DNA of 64,000 nucleotides from an uncultured Prochlorococcus sp. (GTDB taxonomy: Bacteria; Cyanobacteriota; Cyanobacteriia; PCC-6307; Cyanobiaceae). The translations under genes were made by a program, and so were the position numbers. This document shows positions 41,344 through 50,966 of the stretch, one piece after another (the stretch's first letter is position 1; each line of letters starts with the position of its first letter). The notes below the pieces were generated by a model. The model had not been told where the DNA came from. It saw only the letters and a program-made list of their open reading frames with translations, and searched no databases. The DNA is taken from positions 1 to 64,000 of the forward strand of contig CACNWD010000002.1 in the NCBI GenBank assembly GCA_902624085.1. Direction: 5' to 3'.

Positions 41344-43200
41344 ATGAAAGAAGATTTTAAAGATTTTATTGAAGCATCAGGTTTACTTGAATACAATCCT
41401 GACACGATCTCTAAAATTTATCGTAAAAATCCAAAAAGATTATTTAAAAGGCTTTGGCAAACATTAATTCCCATATTTGCTTATATTATTTCTGTCGGCT
41501 TAGATAAAATTACAGGTAAATTAAAAAATGAGTCTCAAGCCAGATATAGAGCTAAACAACTTACAAACTTACTAGTTGAATTAGGTCCAGCTTTTGTAAA
41601 AGCTGGACAAGCATTATCAACTAGGCCAGATATAATTCCAGTTATTTTATTAGAGGAATTATCACAATTACAAGATCAACTTCCGGGTTTTTCTGGTGAT
41701 AAAGCTATGGAACTGATTGAAAAAGATTTAGATAAAAATATCAAAGATATTTTCTTAAAAATAGATAAAGAACCTATCTCTGCTGCATCATTAGGACAAG
41801 TTCATAAAGCTATTCTAAAAGATGGAGAAGTTGTAGCAGTTAAAGTTCAGAGACCAGGACTTAGAGAGCAAATTACTTTAGATTTATACATCGTAAGAAA
41901 TATTGCTATTTGGCTAAAAAATAATATAGGTCTAATTAGAAGTGATCTTGTTGCTTTAATAGATGAACTTGGTAAAAGAGTCTTTGAAGAAATGGATTAT
42001 ATAAATGAAGCAGAAAATGCAGAAAAATTTAGAGATATGCACCAGAAGAATATTAAAATAGCTGTTCCAAAAATTTATAACGAACTAACATCTAGAAGAG
42101 TATTAACTATGGAATGGATAGAAGGAACTAAATTAACAAATCTCGATGATGTAAAAAAACTTGGAATTAACCCAGATGAGATGATTGATATTGGAGTTCA
42201 ATGCAGCTTAGAACAGCTTTTAGAGCATGGCTTTTTTCATGCAGATCCTCATCCAGGTAATTTATTAGCATTGGAAGATGGGAGATTATGTTATTTAGAT
42301 TTTGGAATGATGAGTGAGGTTTCAAGGGATTCACGATCTGGATTAATCCAAGCCGTTGTTCATTTAGTAAATAAAAATTTTGACAAACTATCTCATGATT
42401 TTGTGAAACTTGGTTTTCTCTCTAACGAAGTTAATTTAGAACCAATAGTACCAGCTTTTCAAGATGTTTTTGTAAATGCTATTGAACTTGGTGTTTCAAA
42501 AATGGATTTTAAAAGTGTTACTGATGATATGTCTGGCGTAATGTATAAATTCCCTTTTAAATTACCTCCATACTATGCTCTTATAATCAGATCATTAATA
42601 ACCTTAGAAGGAATAGCATTAAGCGTTGATCCAAATTTCAAAATCCTCGGTGCTGCCTATCCATATTTTGCTAGAAGGTTAATGGAAGATCCTGATCCAC
42701 AATTAAGAGAAAGTTTAAAAGAAATGCTTTTTGATAATAAAGAATTTAAATGGGATAGGCTTGAAGATTTATTATCTAATGCTGCAAAACAAACTGATCT
42801 AGATTTAGAAAAATTACTTGATGAAGTTATAAATCTACTTTTTTCTCAAAAGGGAGGATTTTTAAGAGATGAATTAGTAAATGGACTAACAAATCAAATT
42901 GATAAAATTAATTTAAAAGTTATTAAAAACATAAATTATTTTTTACCAAAGTCATTAAAAATGAATATCATTCAAAATCAAAATACAATGAATGATGTTA
43001 TTTTTACTATTGAACCATTCACTAAATTTTTAAATGTATTACAAAAAGTGCCAGGATATTCCATAGAAATTTTTCTTAAACGAATTCCCAGACTTATTAA
43101 TGAACCATATGCAAAAGAAATGAGTTTAAGAATAGCTCAAAATGTAACAGAAAAAAGTGTTGTTAGATTGGTAAAGCTAGCAGCAGGAACCAGTATTTAA
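41344..43200 (+). CDS. ABC1/UbiB-family atypical protein kinase
   Basis: A 618-residue member of the ABC1K family, linked in phototrophs and mitochondria to prenylquinone metabolism. The family features are clear: the KxGQ motif in AFVKAGQALSTRPD near residue 90, the Ala-rich loop AASLGQVHKA, the lysine in VAVKVQRPG, HADPHPGN and the metal-binding YLDFGMM. Two hydrophobic stretches occur in the C-terminal third. Substrate is not known. It is followed at once by the DUF1400 gene (one-base gap). Confidence 0.92.
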   Translation: MKEDFKDFIEASGLLEYNPDTISKIYRKNPKRLFKRLWQTLIPIFAYIISVGLDKITGKLKNESQARYRAKQLTNLLVELGPAFVKAGQALSTRPDIIPVILLEELSQLQDQLPGFSGDKAMELIEKDLDKNIKDIFLKIDKEPISAASLGQVHKAILKDGEVVAVKVQRPGLREQITLDLYIVRNIAIWLKNNIGLIRSDLVALIDELGKRVFEEMDYINEAENAEKFRDMHQKNIKIAVPKIYNELTSRRVLTMEWIEGTKLTNLDDVKKLGINPDEMIDIGVQCSLEQLLEHGFFHADPHPGNLLALEDGRLCYLDFGMMSEVSRDSRSGLIQAVVHLVNKNFDKLSHDFVKLGFLSNEVNLEPIVPAFQDVFVNAIELGVSKMDFKSVTDDMSGVMYKFPFKLPPYYALIIRSLITLEGIALSVDPNFKILGAAYPYFARRLMEDPDPQLRESLKEMLFDNKEFKWDRLEDLLSNAAKQTDLDLEKLLDEVINLLFSQKGGFLRDELVNGLTNQIDKINLKVIKNINYFLPKSLKMNIIQNQNTMNDVIFTIEPFTKFLNVLQKVPGYSIEIFLKRIPRLINEPYAKEMSLRIAQNVTEKSVVRLVKLAAGTSI

Positions 43201-43201
43201 A

Positions 43202-43774
43202 ATGAATCTCACAAAAAGATTAATGTATAATTTATCTTTATGTTTTGTTTTAATAAACCCCTTTCTTTTGATAAATAAAGTTCAAAGTGCAGATAAAATT
43301 AAATTAACATATAGTATTTTTTCTAGAACAATAAGCATTAAATCATTAAAAAGATATTCTTTAACAGGTAAAGCTGAAAAAAATTTAGAAAGACTTTTAA
43401 GAAGTACAAATGCTTCTAATGAAGACATTCTTAATATTTTAAATAAAAATTATGATATCCCCCTCCCTATTGCAAGTAAGGTTCTTTACTCTGAAATAGG
43501 AAATGTTGTTTTATCAAGGTTATCGAAAGTAATACATACTCCAAATGCAAGAGATGAAATAACTGGAAAATTAGCATTACGATCTAGCGTTATTAAAGGT
43601 ATTTATATGGGAGAAGGAAAGATTAATATCATAAGATTTTTTGAAAGTTACCCTACTAAAACTGTAATTTTAAACGTAAGGGCATTAAATAAAATCTTAA
43701 ATAAAGTAGAATCAATAAATGAACTTTTAAAATTTTTCACTGATTCCCCTCTTAACAAAATCAAAGACAGTTAA
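43202..43774 (+). CDS. DUF1400 protein with signal peptide
   Basis: A 190-residue protein with an N-terminal hydrophobic segment (about residues 10-26) and likely cleavage after KVQSA, so it is probably exported. The rest, with LTYSIFSRTISIKSL and a conserved-looking FFTDSPL end, resembles cyanobacterial DUF1400. That family is often annotated as alpha/beta-hydrolase-associated, but no catalytic triad is visible here. It sits between the ABC1 kinase and thrC on one strand. Confidence 0.72.
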   Translation: MNLTKRLMYNLSLCFVLINPFLLINKVQSADKIKLTYSIFSRTISIKSLKRYSLTGKAEKNLERLLRSTNASNEDILNILNKNYDIPLPIASKVLYSEIGNVVLSRLSKVIHTPNARDEITGKLALRSSVIKGIYMGEGKINIIRFFESYPTKTVILNVRALNKILNKVESINELLKFFTDSPLNKIKDS

Positions 43775-43783
43775 TTCTTAATT

Positions 43784-44884
43784 ATGATATTAAACTCAAT
43801 TAAACAGAAATTACTCCCTAAATATAAAAAAAGAAATTGGCCAGGTCTTATTAATGCCTATAAAAGTTATCTACCAGTATCAAATAAAACTCCTATTATT
43901 ACTCTAAAAGAAGGTAATACTCCTTTAATTTTCAGTGAAAACCTTAGTAATTTAATAGGAAACAATACACAAGTTTATCTCAAATATGATGGTTTGAATC
44001 CTACAGGATCATTTAAAGACAGAGGGATGACAATGGCTATCAGCAAGGCAAAAGAAGAAGGATGCGAAGCTGTTATTTGCGCTAGCACAGGCAATACTTC
44101 TGCCTCTGCTGCTGCTTATGCTTCTAGAGGCGGTTTAAAATCATTTGTATTAATACCTGATGGGTATGTCGCTCAAGGTAAACTTGCGCAGGCTTTAATG
44201 TATGGTGCTGAAGTCTTATCAATCAAAGGAAATTTTGATGATGCATTAGAAATTGTTCAAAAACTTTCAAAAGAATATCCAATAACTCTCGTAAATTCTG
44301 TTAATCCCTATAGAATTGAAGGCCAAAAAACTGCTGCTTTCGAAATAATGGATGACTTAAAAGTAGCACCTGATTGGTTGTGTATTCCAATGGGAAATGC
44401 AGGTAACATAACTGCATACTGGAAAGGTTTTAACGAATACTACAAAAAAAATAAAAAATATAAATTACCAAAAATGATGGGATTTCAATCTTCAGGATCT
44501 GCTCCTTTAGTAGATAATATAATAGTAAAAGACCCTGAGACAATTGCAACTGCAATAAGAATAGGAAACCCAGTAAATAGAGAAAAAGCAAAAATTGTAA
44601 AAAAAGAAAGTAAAGGTGATTTTCAATCTGTAACAGATGATGAAATTATTAATGCCTATAAAACACTTGCAAAAGAAGGTATATTCTGTGAACCTGCGAG
44701 TGCAGCATCAGTAGCAGGATTAATTAAAAATAAAAATAGAATCAAGAAAGACTCTTTGATTATCTGCGTGCTTACAGGTAATGGATTAAAAGATCCAGAT
44801 TGCGCTATTAAAAATAATGATGCAATTTTTCAAAAGAATATTGAACCATCTTTAAATAATATTTCAAAAATTCTTGGTTATTAA
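43784..44884 (+). CDS. thrC: threonine synthase
   Basis: PLP enzyme turning O-phosphohomoserine into threonine. The 366-residue protein is the short bacterial form. PLP lysine lies in NPTGSFKDRGM near residue 75, with ASTGNTSASAAAYASRGG after it and PMGNAGNITAYWKG for phosphate binding. The following 347 bp hold the putative origin. Confidence 0.95.
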   Translation: MILNSIKQKLLPKYKKRNWPGLINAYKSYLPVSNKTPIITLKEGNTPLIFSENLSNLIGNNTQVYLKYDGLNPTGSFKDRGMTMAISKAKEEGCEAVICASTGNTSASAAAYASRGGLKSFVLIPDGYVAQGKLAQALMYGAEVLSIKGNFDDALEIVQKLSKEYPITLVNSVNPYRIEGQKTAAFEIMDDLKVAPDWLCIPMGNAGNITAYWKGFNEYYKKNKKYKLPKMMGFQSSGSAPLVDNIIVKDPETIATAIRIGNPVNREKAKIVKKESKGDFQSVTDDEIINAYKTLAKEGIFCEPASAASVAGLIKNKNRIKKDSLIICVLTGNGLKDPDCAIKNNDAIFQKNIEPSLNNISKILGY

Positions 44885-45231
44885 ACATAGACAAATAAAA
44901 AAGTGGTTGTGGAAAAAAAAACTTATCAGCTTAAAACTGTGGAAAACCTCTTAATATAAATCTGATAATGTGTAAAAATTTTTATAGAAAAATTAATTTA
45001 TAAGTTTCATACACAAATAACAAATTTTTTTCACAAAAATAATTTCTCAAAACTTTAATGATAAGAATTCATTAGTATGTTTATCCACAGTTTCCACATT
45101 AACTACTACTACTAAATATATATATTTTAAATTGTTTATTATAGAATATTATTGAAAAATTAAAAAAAAATAATAGATGGATTTCCTTTCAAAGTAGAAC
45201 TAATATATATTTATTAAATAAAAATTTTCAG
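44885..45231. other. putative chromosome replication origin (oriC)
   Basis: The non-coding gap before dnaN contains six candidate DnaA boxes. On the left, TGTGGAAAA (44908-44916 and 44938-44946) and TGTGTAAAA (44969-44977) are minus-oriented copies of TTTTCCACA, 30 and 31 bp apart. On the right, TTTTTCACA (45027-45035), the perfect TTATCCACA (45081-45089) and GTTTCCACA (45090-45098) are plus-oriented. An AT-rich tract covers most of 45114-45231. The composition of plus-strand genes changes across this gap. There is no dnaA gene beside it. Confidence 0.8.
45081..45116 (+). other. tandem DnaA boxes plus CTA trinucleotides (DnaA-trio-like unwinding element)
   Basis: Two abutting DnaA boxes are followed by TTAA and then CTA four times (45103-45114), leading into AAATATATATATTTT. 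The complementary strand reads 3'-GAT-GAT-GAT-GAT-5', matching the DnaA-trio consensus described in Bacillus subtilis, where trios next to a DnaA box guide DnaA onto single-stranded DNA. Role here is inferred from arrangement only. Confidence 0.65.
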
Positions 45232-46395
45232 ATGGAGATAGTTTGTCAACAAAGTGACTTAAATATTGCTATTCAATTAGTTAATAAAGCTGTCGCTTCA
45301 AGACCTACTCACCCGATATTATCTAATATTTTATTTACGGCTGATGAGGTTACTAATAAAATTAGTTTGACAGGATTTGATTTGAATCTAGGAATACAAA
45401 CTTCTTTTGACGCAAATGTTGAAAAAAGTGGTGCTATTACAATTCCTTCAAAAATTTTATCTGAAATAGTTTCTAAACTACCCAGTGAATCACCTGTGAC
45501 CTTAAAAGTCGAAGAAAATACAGAAAATATTTTGCTAAAAAGTGATAGAGGATCTTTTAATTTGAAAGGTATAGCCTCTGATGATTATCCTAAGTTACCA
45601 TTTGTTGAAAGTGGTACTTCTCTAGATATAAATCCTGCTGGTTTTTTAAAAGCTTTAAAATTGACAATGTTTTCTAGTAGTAATGATGAATCAAAGCAAC
45701 TACTTACTGGCGTAAATTTTAAATTCAAGGATCAATTCCTTGAATCAGCAGCTACAGATGGACATAGGCTATCTGTTGTTTTAACTTCTGAAGGAGAAAA
45801 TTTTTCTAAATTAGAAATGATTAATAATTTAAATACTAGTGATGATTATTTATCTGTTACGATACCGACCAGATCACTAAGAGAAATAGAAAAACTTGTT
45901 AACACAAAATTAAAAGAAGACTCTATTAAATTGTTTTATGATAAAGGGCAAGTTGTTTTTATTTCATCTAATCAAATAATTACAACGAGAACACTAGAAG
46001 GAAATTATCCTAATTACTCACAACTTATTCCTGATACTTTTTCAAAAGTATTTAAATTTGAGAGGAATTTAATAATTAACTCTTTGGAGCGTATTGCTGT
46101 TCTAGCTGATCAACAAAGTAGTGTAGTTAAAATAAATATTAATGATGATAATTTTGCTGCAATAAGTGCTGATGCTCAAGATATTGGAAATGCGAAAGAA
46201 TTATTACCTGTTTCTTTTACTTGTGATCAAATAGACATAGCTTTTAATGTGAGATATTTATTAGAAGGATTGCGAGTTATTTCTTCGGAAAATATTTTAT
46301 TGAAATGTAACTTACCCACCACACCAGCAGTTTTAGTACCAGATGATAATAGCTCATTCACTTATCTAGTTATGCCTGTTCAAGTTAGATCTTAA
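45232..46395 (+). CDS. dnaN: DNA polymerase III beta subunit (sliding clamp)
   Basis: Ring-shaped processivity clamp of 387 residues, three repeated clamp domains of about 120-130 residues each. The N-terminal MEIVCQQSDLNIAIQLVNKAV, the middle SAATDGHRLSVV, and the C-terminal YLVMPVQVRS end (with MPVR-like loop) are family hallmarks. It is the first gene right of the putative origin and probably leads a transcript with the PRC-barrel gene, purL and purF. Confidence 0.97.
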   Translation: MEIVCQQSDLNIAIQLVNKAVASRPTHPILSNILFTADEVTNKISLTGFDLNLGIQTSFDANVEKSGAITIPSKILSEIVSKLPSESPVTLKVEENTENILLKSDRGSFNLKGIASDDYPKLPFVESGTSLDINPAGFLKALKLTMFSSSNDESKQLLTGVNFKFKDQFLESAATDGHRLSVVLTSEGENFSKLEMINNLNTSDDYLSVTIPTRSLREIEKLVNTKLKEDSIKLFYDKGQVVFISSNQIITTRTLEGNYPNYSQLIPDTFSKVFKFERNLIINSLERIAVLADQQSSVVKININDDNFAAISADAQDIGNAKELLPVSFTCDQIDIAFNVRYLLEGLRVISSENILLKCNLPTTPAVLVPDDNSSFTYLVMPVQVRS

Positions 46396-46396
46396 G

Positions 46397-47122
46397 GTGA
46401 AATTACCTCAACAATATCTCTTAAGTGATTTGTTAAGTCATAATGTTCGAAAGAATATGACATTATCTTATGGCGTAGGCGAAACTGTATGGATGCATCC
46501 TCCTGTTCATAGAATACTGGGTTGGTCGTCAAAACCTTCAAATTTAAATCTAAAAAGGAATGTTTGGAGATTAAATCAAATAAGACAAATTGTTGATAGT
46601 GATATTTTTGTCAAAGGTGAACCAGCAATATCAGATTTGAATACATTGAATAGATTCCCTAATCTTTTATTCGCAAATTTAATTAATAAGAATGGTGTCA
46701 AAATTGGTTCAATTGCCGATTTCATTTTTGATTTTAAAACAGGTAATATTTTAAATTATCTCGTCTCTAGGTCTAATCCTCGTATCCCTGGATCTAGTCG
46801 ATGGAAATTAAATATTCAAAGTATTTCCGATCAGCAACCAGGCTTAGTTTTTTGTCGTGAAGAGTCTCTTGATGATTTTGTTTTGGTAAAATCAAGTATT
46901 AAAAATGAATTTTTTAAAAAAGGAAAAAACTTTTTTAATAAATTTGATGATATTAAAAGTATTGCAACTAACAAGTTAGAAGGCTGGTTAGAAGAGGATG
47001 AAGATTATGGCAGAAAGATTTTTTCAGAAGACGATCAATTATTAAATGAAAATAATGACAGTAATTCAGATGCTAATAATGCAAATTACTCTAATAATAG
47101 AGACAATGATCCTTGGATTTAA
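46397..47122 (+). CDS. PRC-barrel domain protein, cyanobacterial conserved hypothetical
   Basis: A 241-residue soluble protein. A PRC-barrel-like segment is seen near residues 90-140 (NKNGVKIGSIADFIFDFKTG). The last 50 residues are acidic and Asn-rich with no fold. The start is GTG at 46397, one base after the dnaN stop; the next ATG, 20 codons in, would lose a well-behaved N-terminus. Position between dnaN and purL is a known marine picocyanobacterial order. Function unknown. Confidence 0.8.
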   Translation: MKLPQQYLLSDLLSHNVRKNMTLSYGVGETVWMHPPVHRILGWSSKPSNLNLKRNVWRLNQIRQIVDSDIFVKGEPAISDLNTLNRFPNLLFANLINKNGVKIGSIADFIFDFKTGNILNYLVSRSNPRIPGSSRWKLNIQSISDQQPGLVFCREESLDDFVLVKSSIKNEFFKKGKNFFNKFDDIKSIATNKLEGWLEEDEDYGRKIFSEDDQLLNENNDSNSDANNANYSNNRDNDPWI

Positions 47123-47125
47123 ATA

Positions 47126-49468
47126 ATGGTAAATTCTTCAAACATGAATTCATATGATGTATCACAGGCGCTAAAAACTGAAAATTTAACAAATAATGAT
47201 TATCAAGAAATTTGTGCAAGATTAGAAAGAGAACCAAATAGAACTGAACTTGGAATGTTTGGTGTGATGTGGTCTGAGCATTGTTGTTATAGAAATTCAA
47301 AACCTTTACTCGCTAAGTTTCCGGTTAAAGGTGAGTTTGTTCTTATTGGCCCAGGTGAAAATGCAGGAGTTATCGATGTTGGTCGTAATCAAAAATTAGT
47401 TTTTAAAATTGAAAGTCATAATCATCCTTCTGCTATAGAACCTTTTCAAGGTGCAGCAACTGGTGTTGGAGGCATTTTAAGAGATATATTTACGATGGGT
47501 GCTAGACCTATAGCAGTTTTGAATTCTTTAAGATTTGGAAAAATTGATAAGCCATCTAATTTATCTTTATTAAAAGGAGTTGTTTCAGGAATCTCTCATT
47601 ATGGTAATTGTGTTGGAGTTCCTACCGTTGGTGGTGAAATAAATTTTGATGAAAGTTATTCGGGTAATCCTTTGGTTAATGTAATGGCTTTAGGCTTATT
47701 AGAAACAGATGAAATCGTATGTTCAGGAGCAAAACATATTGGTGCCCCTGTATTATATGTGGGAAATACAACAGGAAGAGATGGTGTTGGAGGAGCTAGT
47801 TTTGCTAGTTCTGAATTAACATCCTCTTCGTTAGATGATAGACCCGCTGTTCAAGTAGGTGATCCTTTTTTAGAAAAAAGTTTAATTGAGGCATGTTTAA
47901 GTGCTTTTAAAACTGGGGATGTTATAGCTGCTCAAGATATGGGGGCTGCTGGCATTACTTGTAGTAGCGCAGAAATGGCTGCTAATGGAGGTTTAGGTAT
48001 TAGTGTTGATTTAGATTTAGTGCCATCAAGAGAACAAAATATGACTGCTTATCAATATTTACTTTCTGAATCGCAAGAAAGAATGTTGTTAGTAGTTAAA
48101 GAGGATAAGCTTAATACTCTTGTTAATGAATTTCATAAATGGGGTTTATATGCTTGTGTGATTGGAAAAGTTATAAAAGATAAGGAGGTTATAATTTCTC
48201 ATAAAAAGCAAGTTGTCGCTAAAATTCCAACAACAGCTTTATCTGATAAAACCCCTGTTAATTATCATAAAGTTTTAAATGAGACGCCTAACTATTTATT
48301 AAATAAGTGGAAGTGGAGTGAAAATGAATTACCTAAAGAGAAGACAAATATAATATATTCATTAAAGTTTAAAAAAGAATTTTCTTGGTCCGAAGTTATT
48401 TTACTTTTGTTATCTAATCCTTCAATAGCTTCAAAAAAATGGGTTTTTCAACAATATGATTATCAAGTTCAGCTTAATACTATATTTAAACCGGGACAGT
48501 CTGATGCCGCCGTTATAAGATTAAGAGATCAAAATGATAAGACAAATAAGATAAATCATGAATATTCTGGAATAGCTGCATCAGTTGATTGCAATAATAG
48601 ATGGGTTTCTTTGGACCCGTTAAGAGGTAGTATTGCTGCAGTTGCTGAATCAGCAAGAAATGTAAGTTGTGTAGGTGCTTTGCCAGTAGCAATTACAAAT
48701 AATTTAAATTTTGCATCTCCTCAGACAGAAATAGGCTATTGGCAGTTATATAATTCTTGCGAAGGTATTTCGATTGCATGCGAAGCCTTAGAAACTCCAG
48801 TAACCGGTGGAAATGTTTCTTTATATAATGAATCTATAGATGATGAAGGCAATAAAAAACCAATTCAACCGACACCAGTTATTGGAATGGTTGGTGTCTT
48901 AGATAATGTAAAACAAGCAGTTTCATCAGGATGGAAAAATATTAATGATGAGATATGGATTGTTGGATCAAAAGATTCAGGTTTAACTTTAGGAGCGACT
49001 TCTTATCTAGAGTATTTCCATGGACAAGTGACAGGCAGGCCTCCTAGTTTAAATTTAATAGATGAAAAATTATGTCAGTTGTTTATCAGAAATGGAATTT
49101 TAAATAATCTAATCATATCTAGTCATGATATTAGTGATGGTGGTTTAGCCATTGCATTAGCAGAAGCATGTATTTTGTCAGATAAAGGTGCTTCAATAAA
49201 TCTCACAGCAGATGATAGAAAAGATAGTCTTCTTTTTAGTGAAGGTGGATCAAGAATTATTTTTTCAATATCACATATGAAAAAAAATGAATGGCTTAAA
49301 TTTGTTTCTGAAGAAAGTAAAAACTTTACTGATAGTATTTACGTAACAAAAATTGGAACTGTGTTACAAGACACATTAAAAATAAAAATATCAGACAATA
49401 TTATTTGTGATTTAAAAATTAGCACACTAGCTGATAAATTTAATAATGGTCTATCAAATAATTTTTAA
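47126..49468 (+). CDS. purL: phosphoribosylformylglycinamidine synthase, large subunit
   Basis: ATP-dependent step of purine synthesis making FGAM, with separate PurQ and PurS subunits expected elsewhere because this 780-residue protein has no glutaminase domain. Motifs include GMFGVMWSEHCCYRNS near residue 43, KIESHNHPSAIEPFQGAATG, and DMGAAGITCSSAEMA; a second AIRS-like half follows with SHDISDGGLA. The start is ATG at 47126; an ATG six codons later is possible. Confidence 0.96.
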   Translation: MVNSSNMNSYDVSQALKTENLTNNDYQEICARLEREPNRTELGMFGVMWSEHCCYRNSKPLLAKFPVKGEFVLIGPGENAGVIDVGRNQKLVFKIESHNHPSAIEPFQGAATGVGGILRDIFTMGARPIAVLNSLRFGKIDKPSNLSLLKGVVSGISHYGNCVGVPTVGGEINFDESYSGNPLVNVMALGLLETDEIVCSGAKHIGAPVLYVGNTTGRDGVGGASFASSELTSSSLDDRPAVQVGDPFLEKSLIEACLSAFKTGDVIAAQDMGAAGITCSSAEMAANGGLGISVDLDLVPSREQNMTAYQYLLSESQERMLLVVKEDKLNTLVNEFHKWGLYACVIGKVIKDKEVIISHKKQVVAKIPTTALSDKTPVNYHKVLNETPNYLLNKWKWSENELPKEKTNIIYSLKFKKEFSWSEVILLLLSNPSIASKKWVFQQYDYQVQLNTIFKPGQSDAAVIRLRDQNDKTNKINHEYSGIAASVDCNNRWVSLDPLRGSIAAVAESARNVSCVGALPVAITNNLNFASPQTEIGYWQLYNSCEGISIACEALETPVTGGNVSLYNESIDDEGNKKPIQPTPVIGMVGVLDNVKQAVSSGWKNINDEIWIVGSKDSGLTLGATSYLEYFHGQVTGRPPSLNLIDEKLCQLFIRNGILNNLIISSHDISDGGLAIALAEACILSDKGASINLTADDRKDSLLFSEGGSRIIFSISHMKKNEWLKFVSEESKNFTDSIYVTKIGTVLQDTLKIKISDNIICDLKISTLADKFNNGLSNNF

Positions 49469-49508
49469 TAATGAATGAAATTTATAAATTTAAATTAAAA
49501 AATTAATT

Positions 49509-50966
49509 ATGTGTGGAATTGTAGGGATCGTTTCTTCAGAAGATGTAAATCAACAAATATATGACAGTCTTTTACTTCTTCAGCACAGAGGTCAAGATTC
49601 AACTGGAATTGCTACCATGGACAGTTCTATGTTTCATATTTATAAAGCAAAAGGTCAAGTTAGTACTGCTTATAGAACAAGAGATATGAGAAATCTTATT
49701 GGTAAAATTGGATTAGGGCATGTGAGATATGCTACAAAAGGTTCTGCTGAAAGTATTGAGGAAGCTCAACCATTTTATGTAAATGCACCTTACGGAATAG
49801 TTTTAATTCATAATGGAAATCTTACTAATACTAGAGAATTAGAAAAACAATTATTTAATGTCGATAGACGTCATACAAATTCATCTAGCGATACAGAAAT
49901 GTTATTAAATGTTTTAGCTACTGAATTGCAATCTCAAGTGCAAAATCAAGAATTAGACCCTAATCATATTTTTAAAGCAGTCCGGTCTTTACATAAAAGA
50001 ATTCAAGGATCATATGCTGCAATTTCATTGATTTCTGGGCATGGAATATTAGCATTTAGAGATCCTTTTGGTATAAGACCTTTGGTAATTGGCAAAAGAG
50101 TATCTGTAGAAAATAAAGAGGAATGGATGATCGCAAGTGAATCTTTGGTTTTAGAAAATAATGACTATAAAATTGAAAGAGATGTTAAACCTGGTGAAGC
50201 TATTTTTATAAGTGATCAAGGAGAGTTTTTTTCGCAGCAATGTTCAGAAAATCCTAAATTATTTCCTTGTTCGTTCGAGTATGTTTATTTAGCTAGACCA
50301 GATTCAATAATGAATGGCATCTCTGTGTATAAAGCGAGATTAAAGATGGGTGATTTTTTAGCAGAAACAATTAAAAAAACAATAAAAAGTGGTGATGTCG
50401 ATGTTGTGATGCCGATTCCTGATTCCTCTAGGCCTGCAGCCATGCAAGTTGCTCGTCAACTAGCAATCGAATATAGGGAGGGTTTCTTCAAAAATAGATA
50501 TGTAGGAAGAACGTTCATTATGCCTGGGCAACAAAAAAGAAAGAAATCAGTTAGGCAAAAACTTAATGCAATGAGCACAGAGTTTAAAAATAAAAATGTA
50601 TTAATAGTAGATGATTCAATTGTTAGAGGTACTACTTCTAAAGAAATTGTTCAAATGGCAAAAGATGCGGGGGCAAATAAAGTATTTTTCACCTCTGCAG
50701 CACCACCAGTTCGTTATCCTCATGTTTATGGGATTAATATGCCAACTCGTGGTGAATTAATAGCTCATAATAGATCGATAAGTCAAATAGCTGAAAAATT
50801 AGAAATTGATAATTTAGTTTATCAAAATGTAGAAAATTTAAAAAAATCAATTATTGAAGGTTCTTTAATTAAAGATTTGGATATGTGTTGCTTTACTGGA
50901 TCTTATGTAACGGGGAATATTAATGAAGAGTATTTAGATTGGCTAGAAGTGGAGTATAGATCTTAA
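49509..50966 (+). CDS. purF: amidophosphoribosyltransferase
   Basis: First committed enzyme of purine synthesis. The glutaminase nucleophile is Cys2 in MCGIVGIV, exposed after removal of Met1; unlike some homologues there is no propeptide. The C-terminal phosphoribosyltransferase domain has the PRPP motif [14 protein letters not shown] near residue 370, and cysteines near the end ([12 protein letters not shown]) fit an Fe-S type enzyme. Length is 485 residues. Its stop shares a TTAA with the convergent topoisomerase gene. Confidence 0.96.
   Translation: MCGIVGIVSSEDVNQQIYDSLLLLQHRGQDSTGIATMDSSMFHIYKAKGQVSTAYRTRDMRNLIGKIGLGHVRYATKGSAESIEEAQPFYVNAPYGIVLIHNGNLTNTRELEKQLFNVDRRHTNSSSDTEMLLNVLATELQSQVQNQELDPNHIFKAVRSLHKRIQGSYAAISLISGHGILAFRDPFGIRPLVIGKRVSVENKEEWMIASESLVLENNDYKIERDVKPGEAIFISDQGEFFSQQCSENPKLFPCSFEYVYLARPDSIMNGISVYKARLKMGDFLAETIKKTIKSGDVDVVMPIPDSSRPAAMQVARQLAIEYREGFFKNRYVGRTFIMPGQQKRKKSVRQKLNAMSTEFKNKNVLIVDDSIVRGTTSKEIVQMAKDAGANKVFFTSAAPPVRYPHVYGINMPTRGELIAHNRSISQIAEKLEIDNLVYQNVENLKKSIIEGSLIKDLDMCCFTGSYVTGNINEEYLDWLEVEYRS

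Noticed and set aside
44885..45231. Missed small gene in the dnaN upstream gap
   Set aside because: Frames are broken by frequent stops and the DnaA-box pattern explains the conserved-looking parts.
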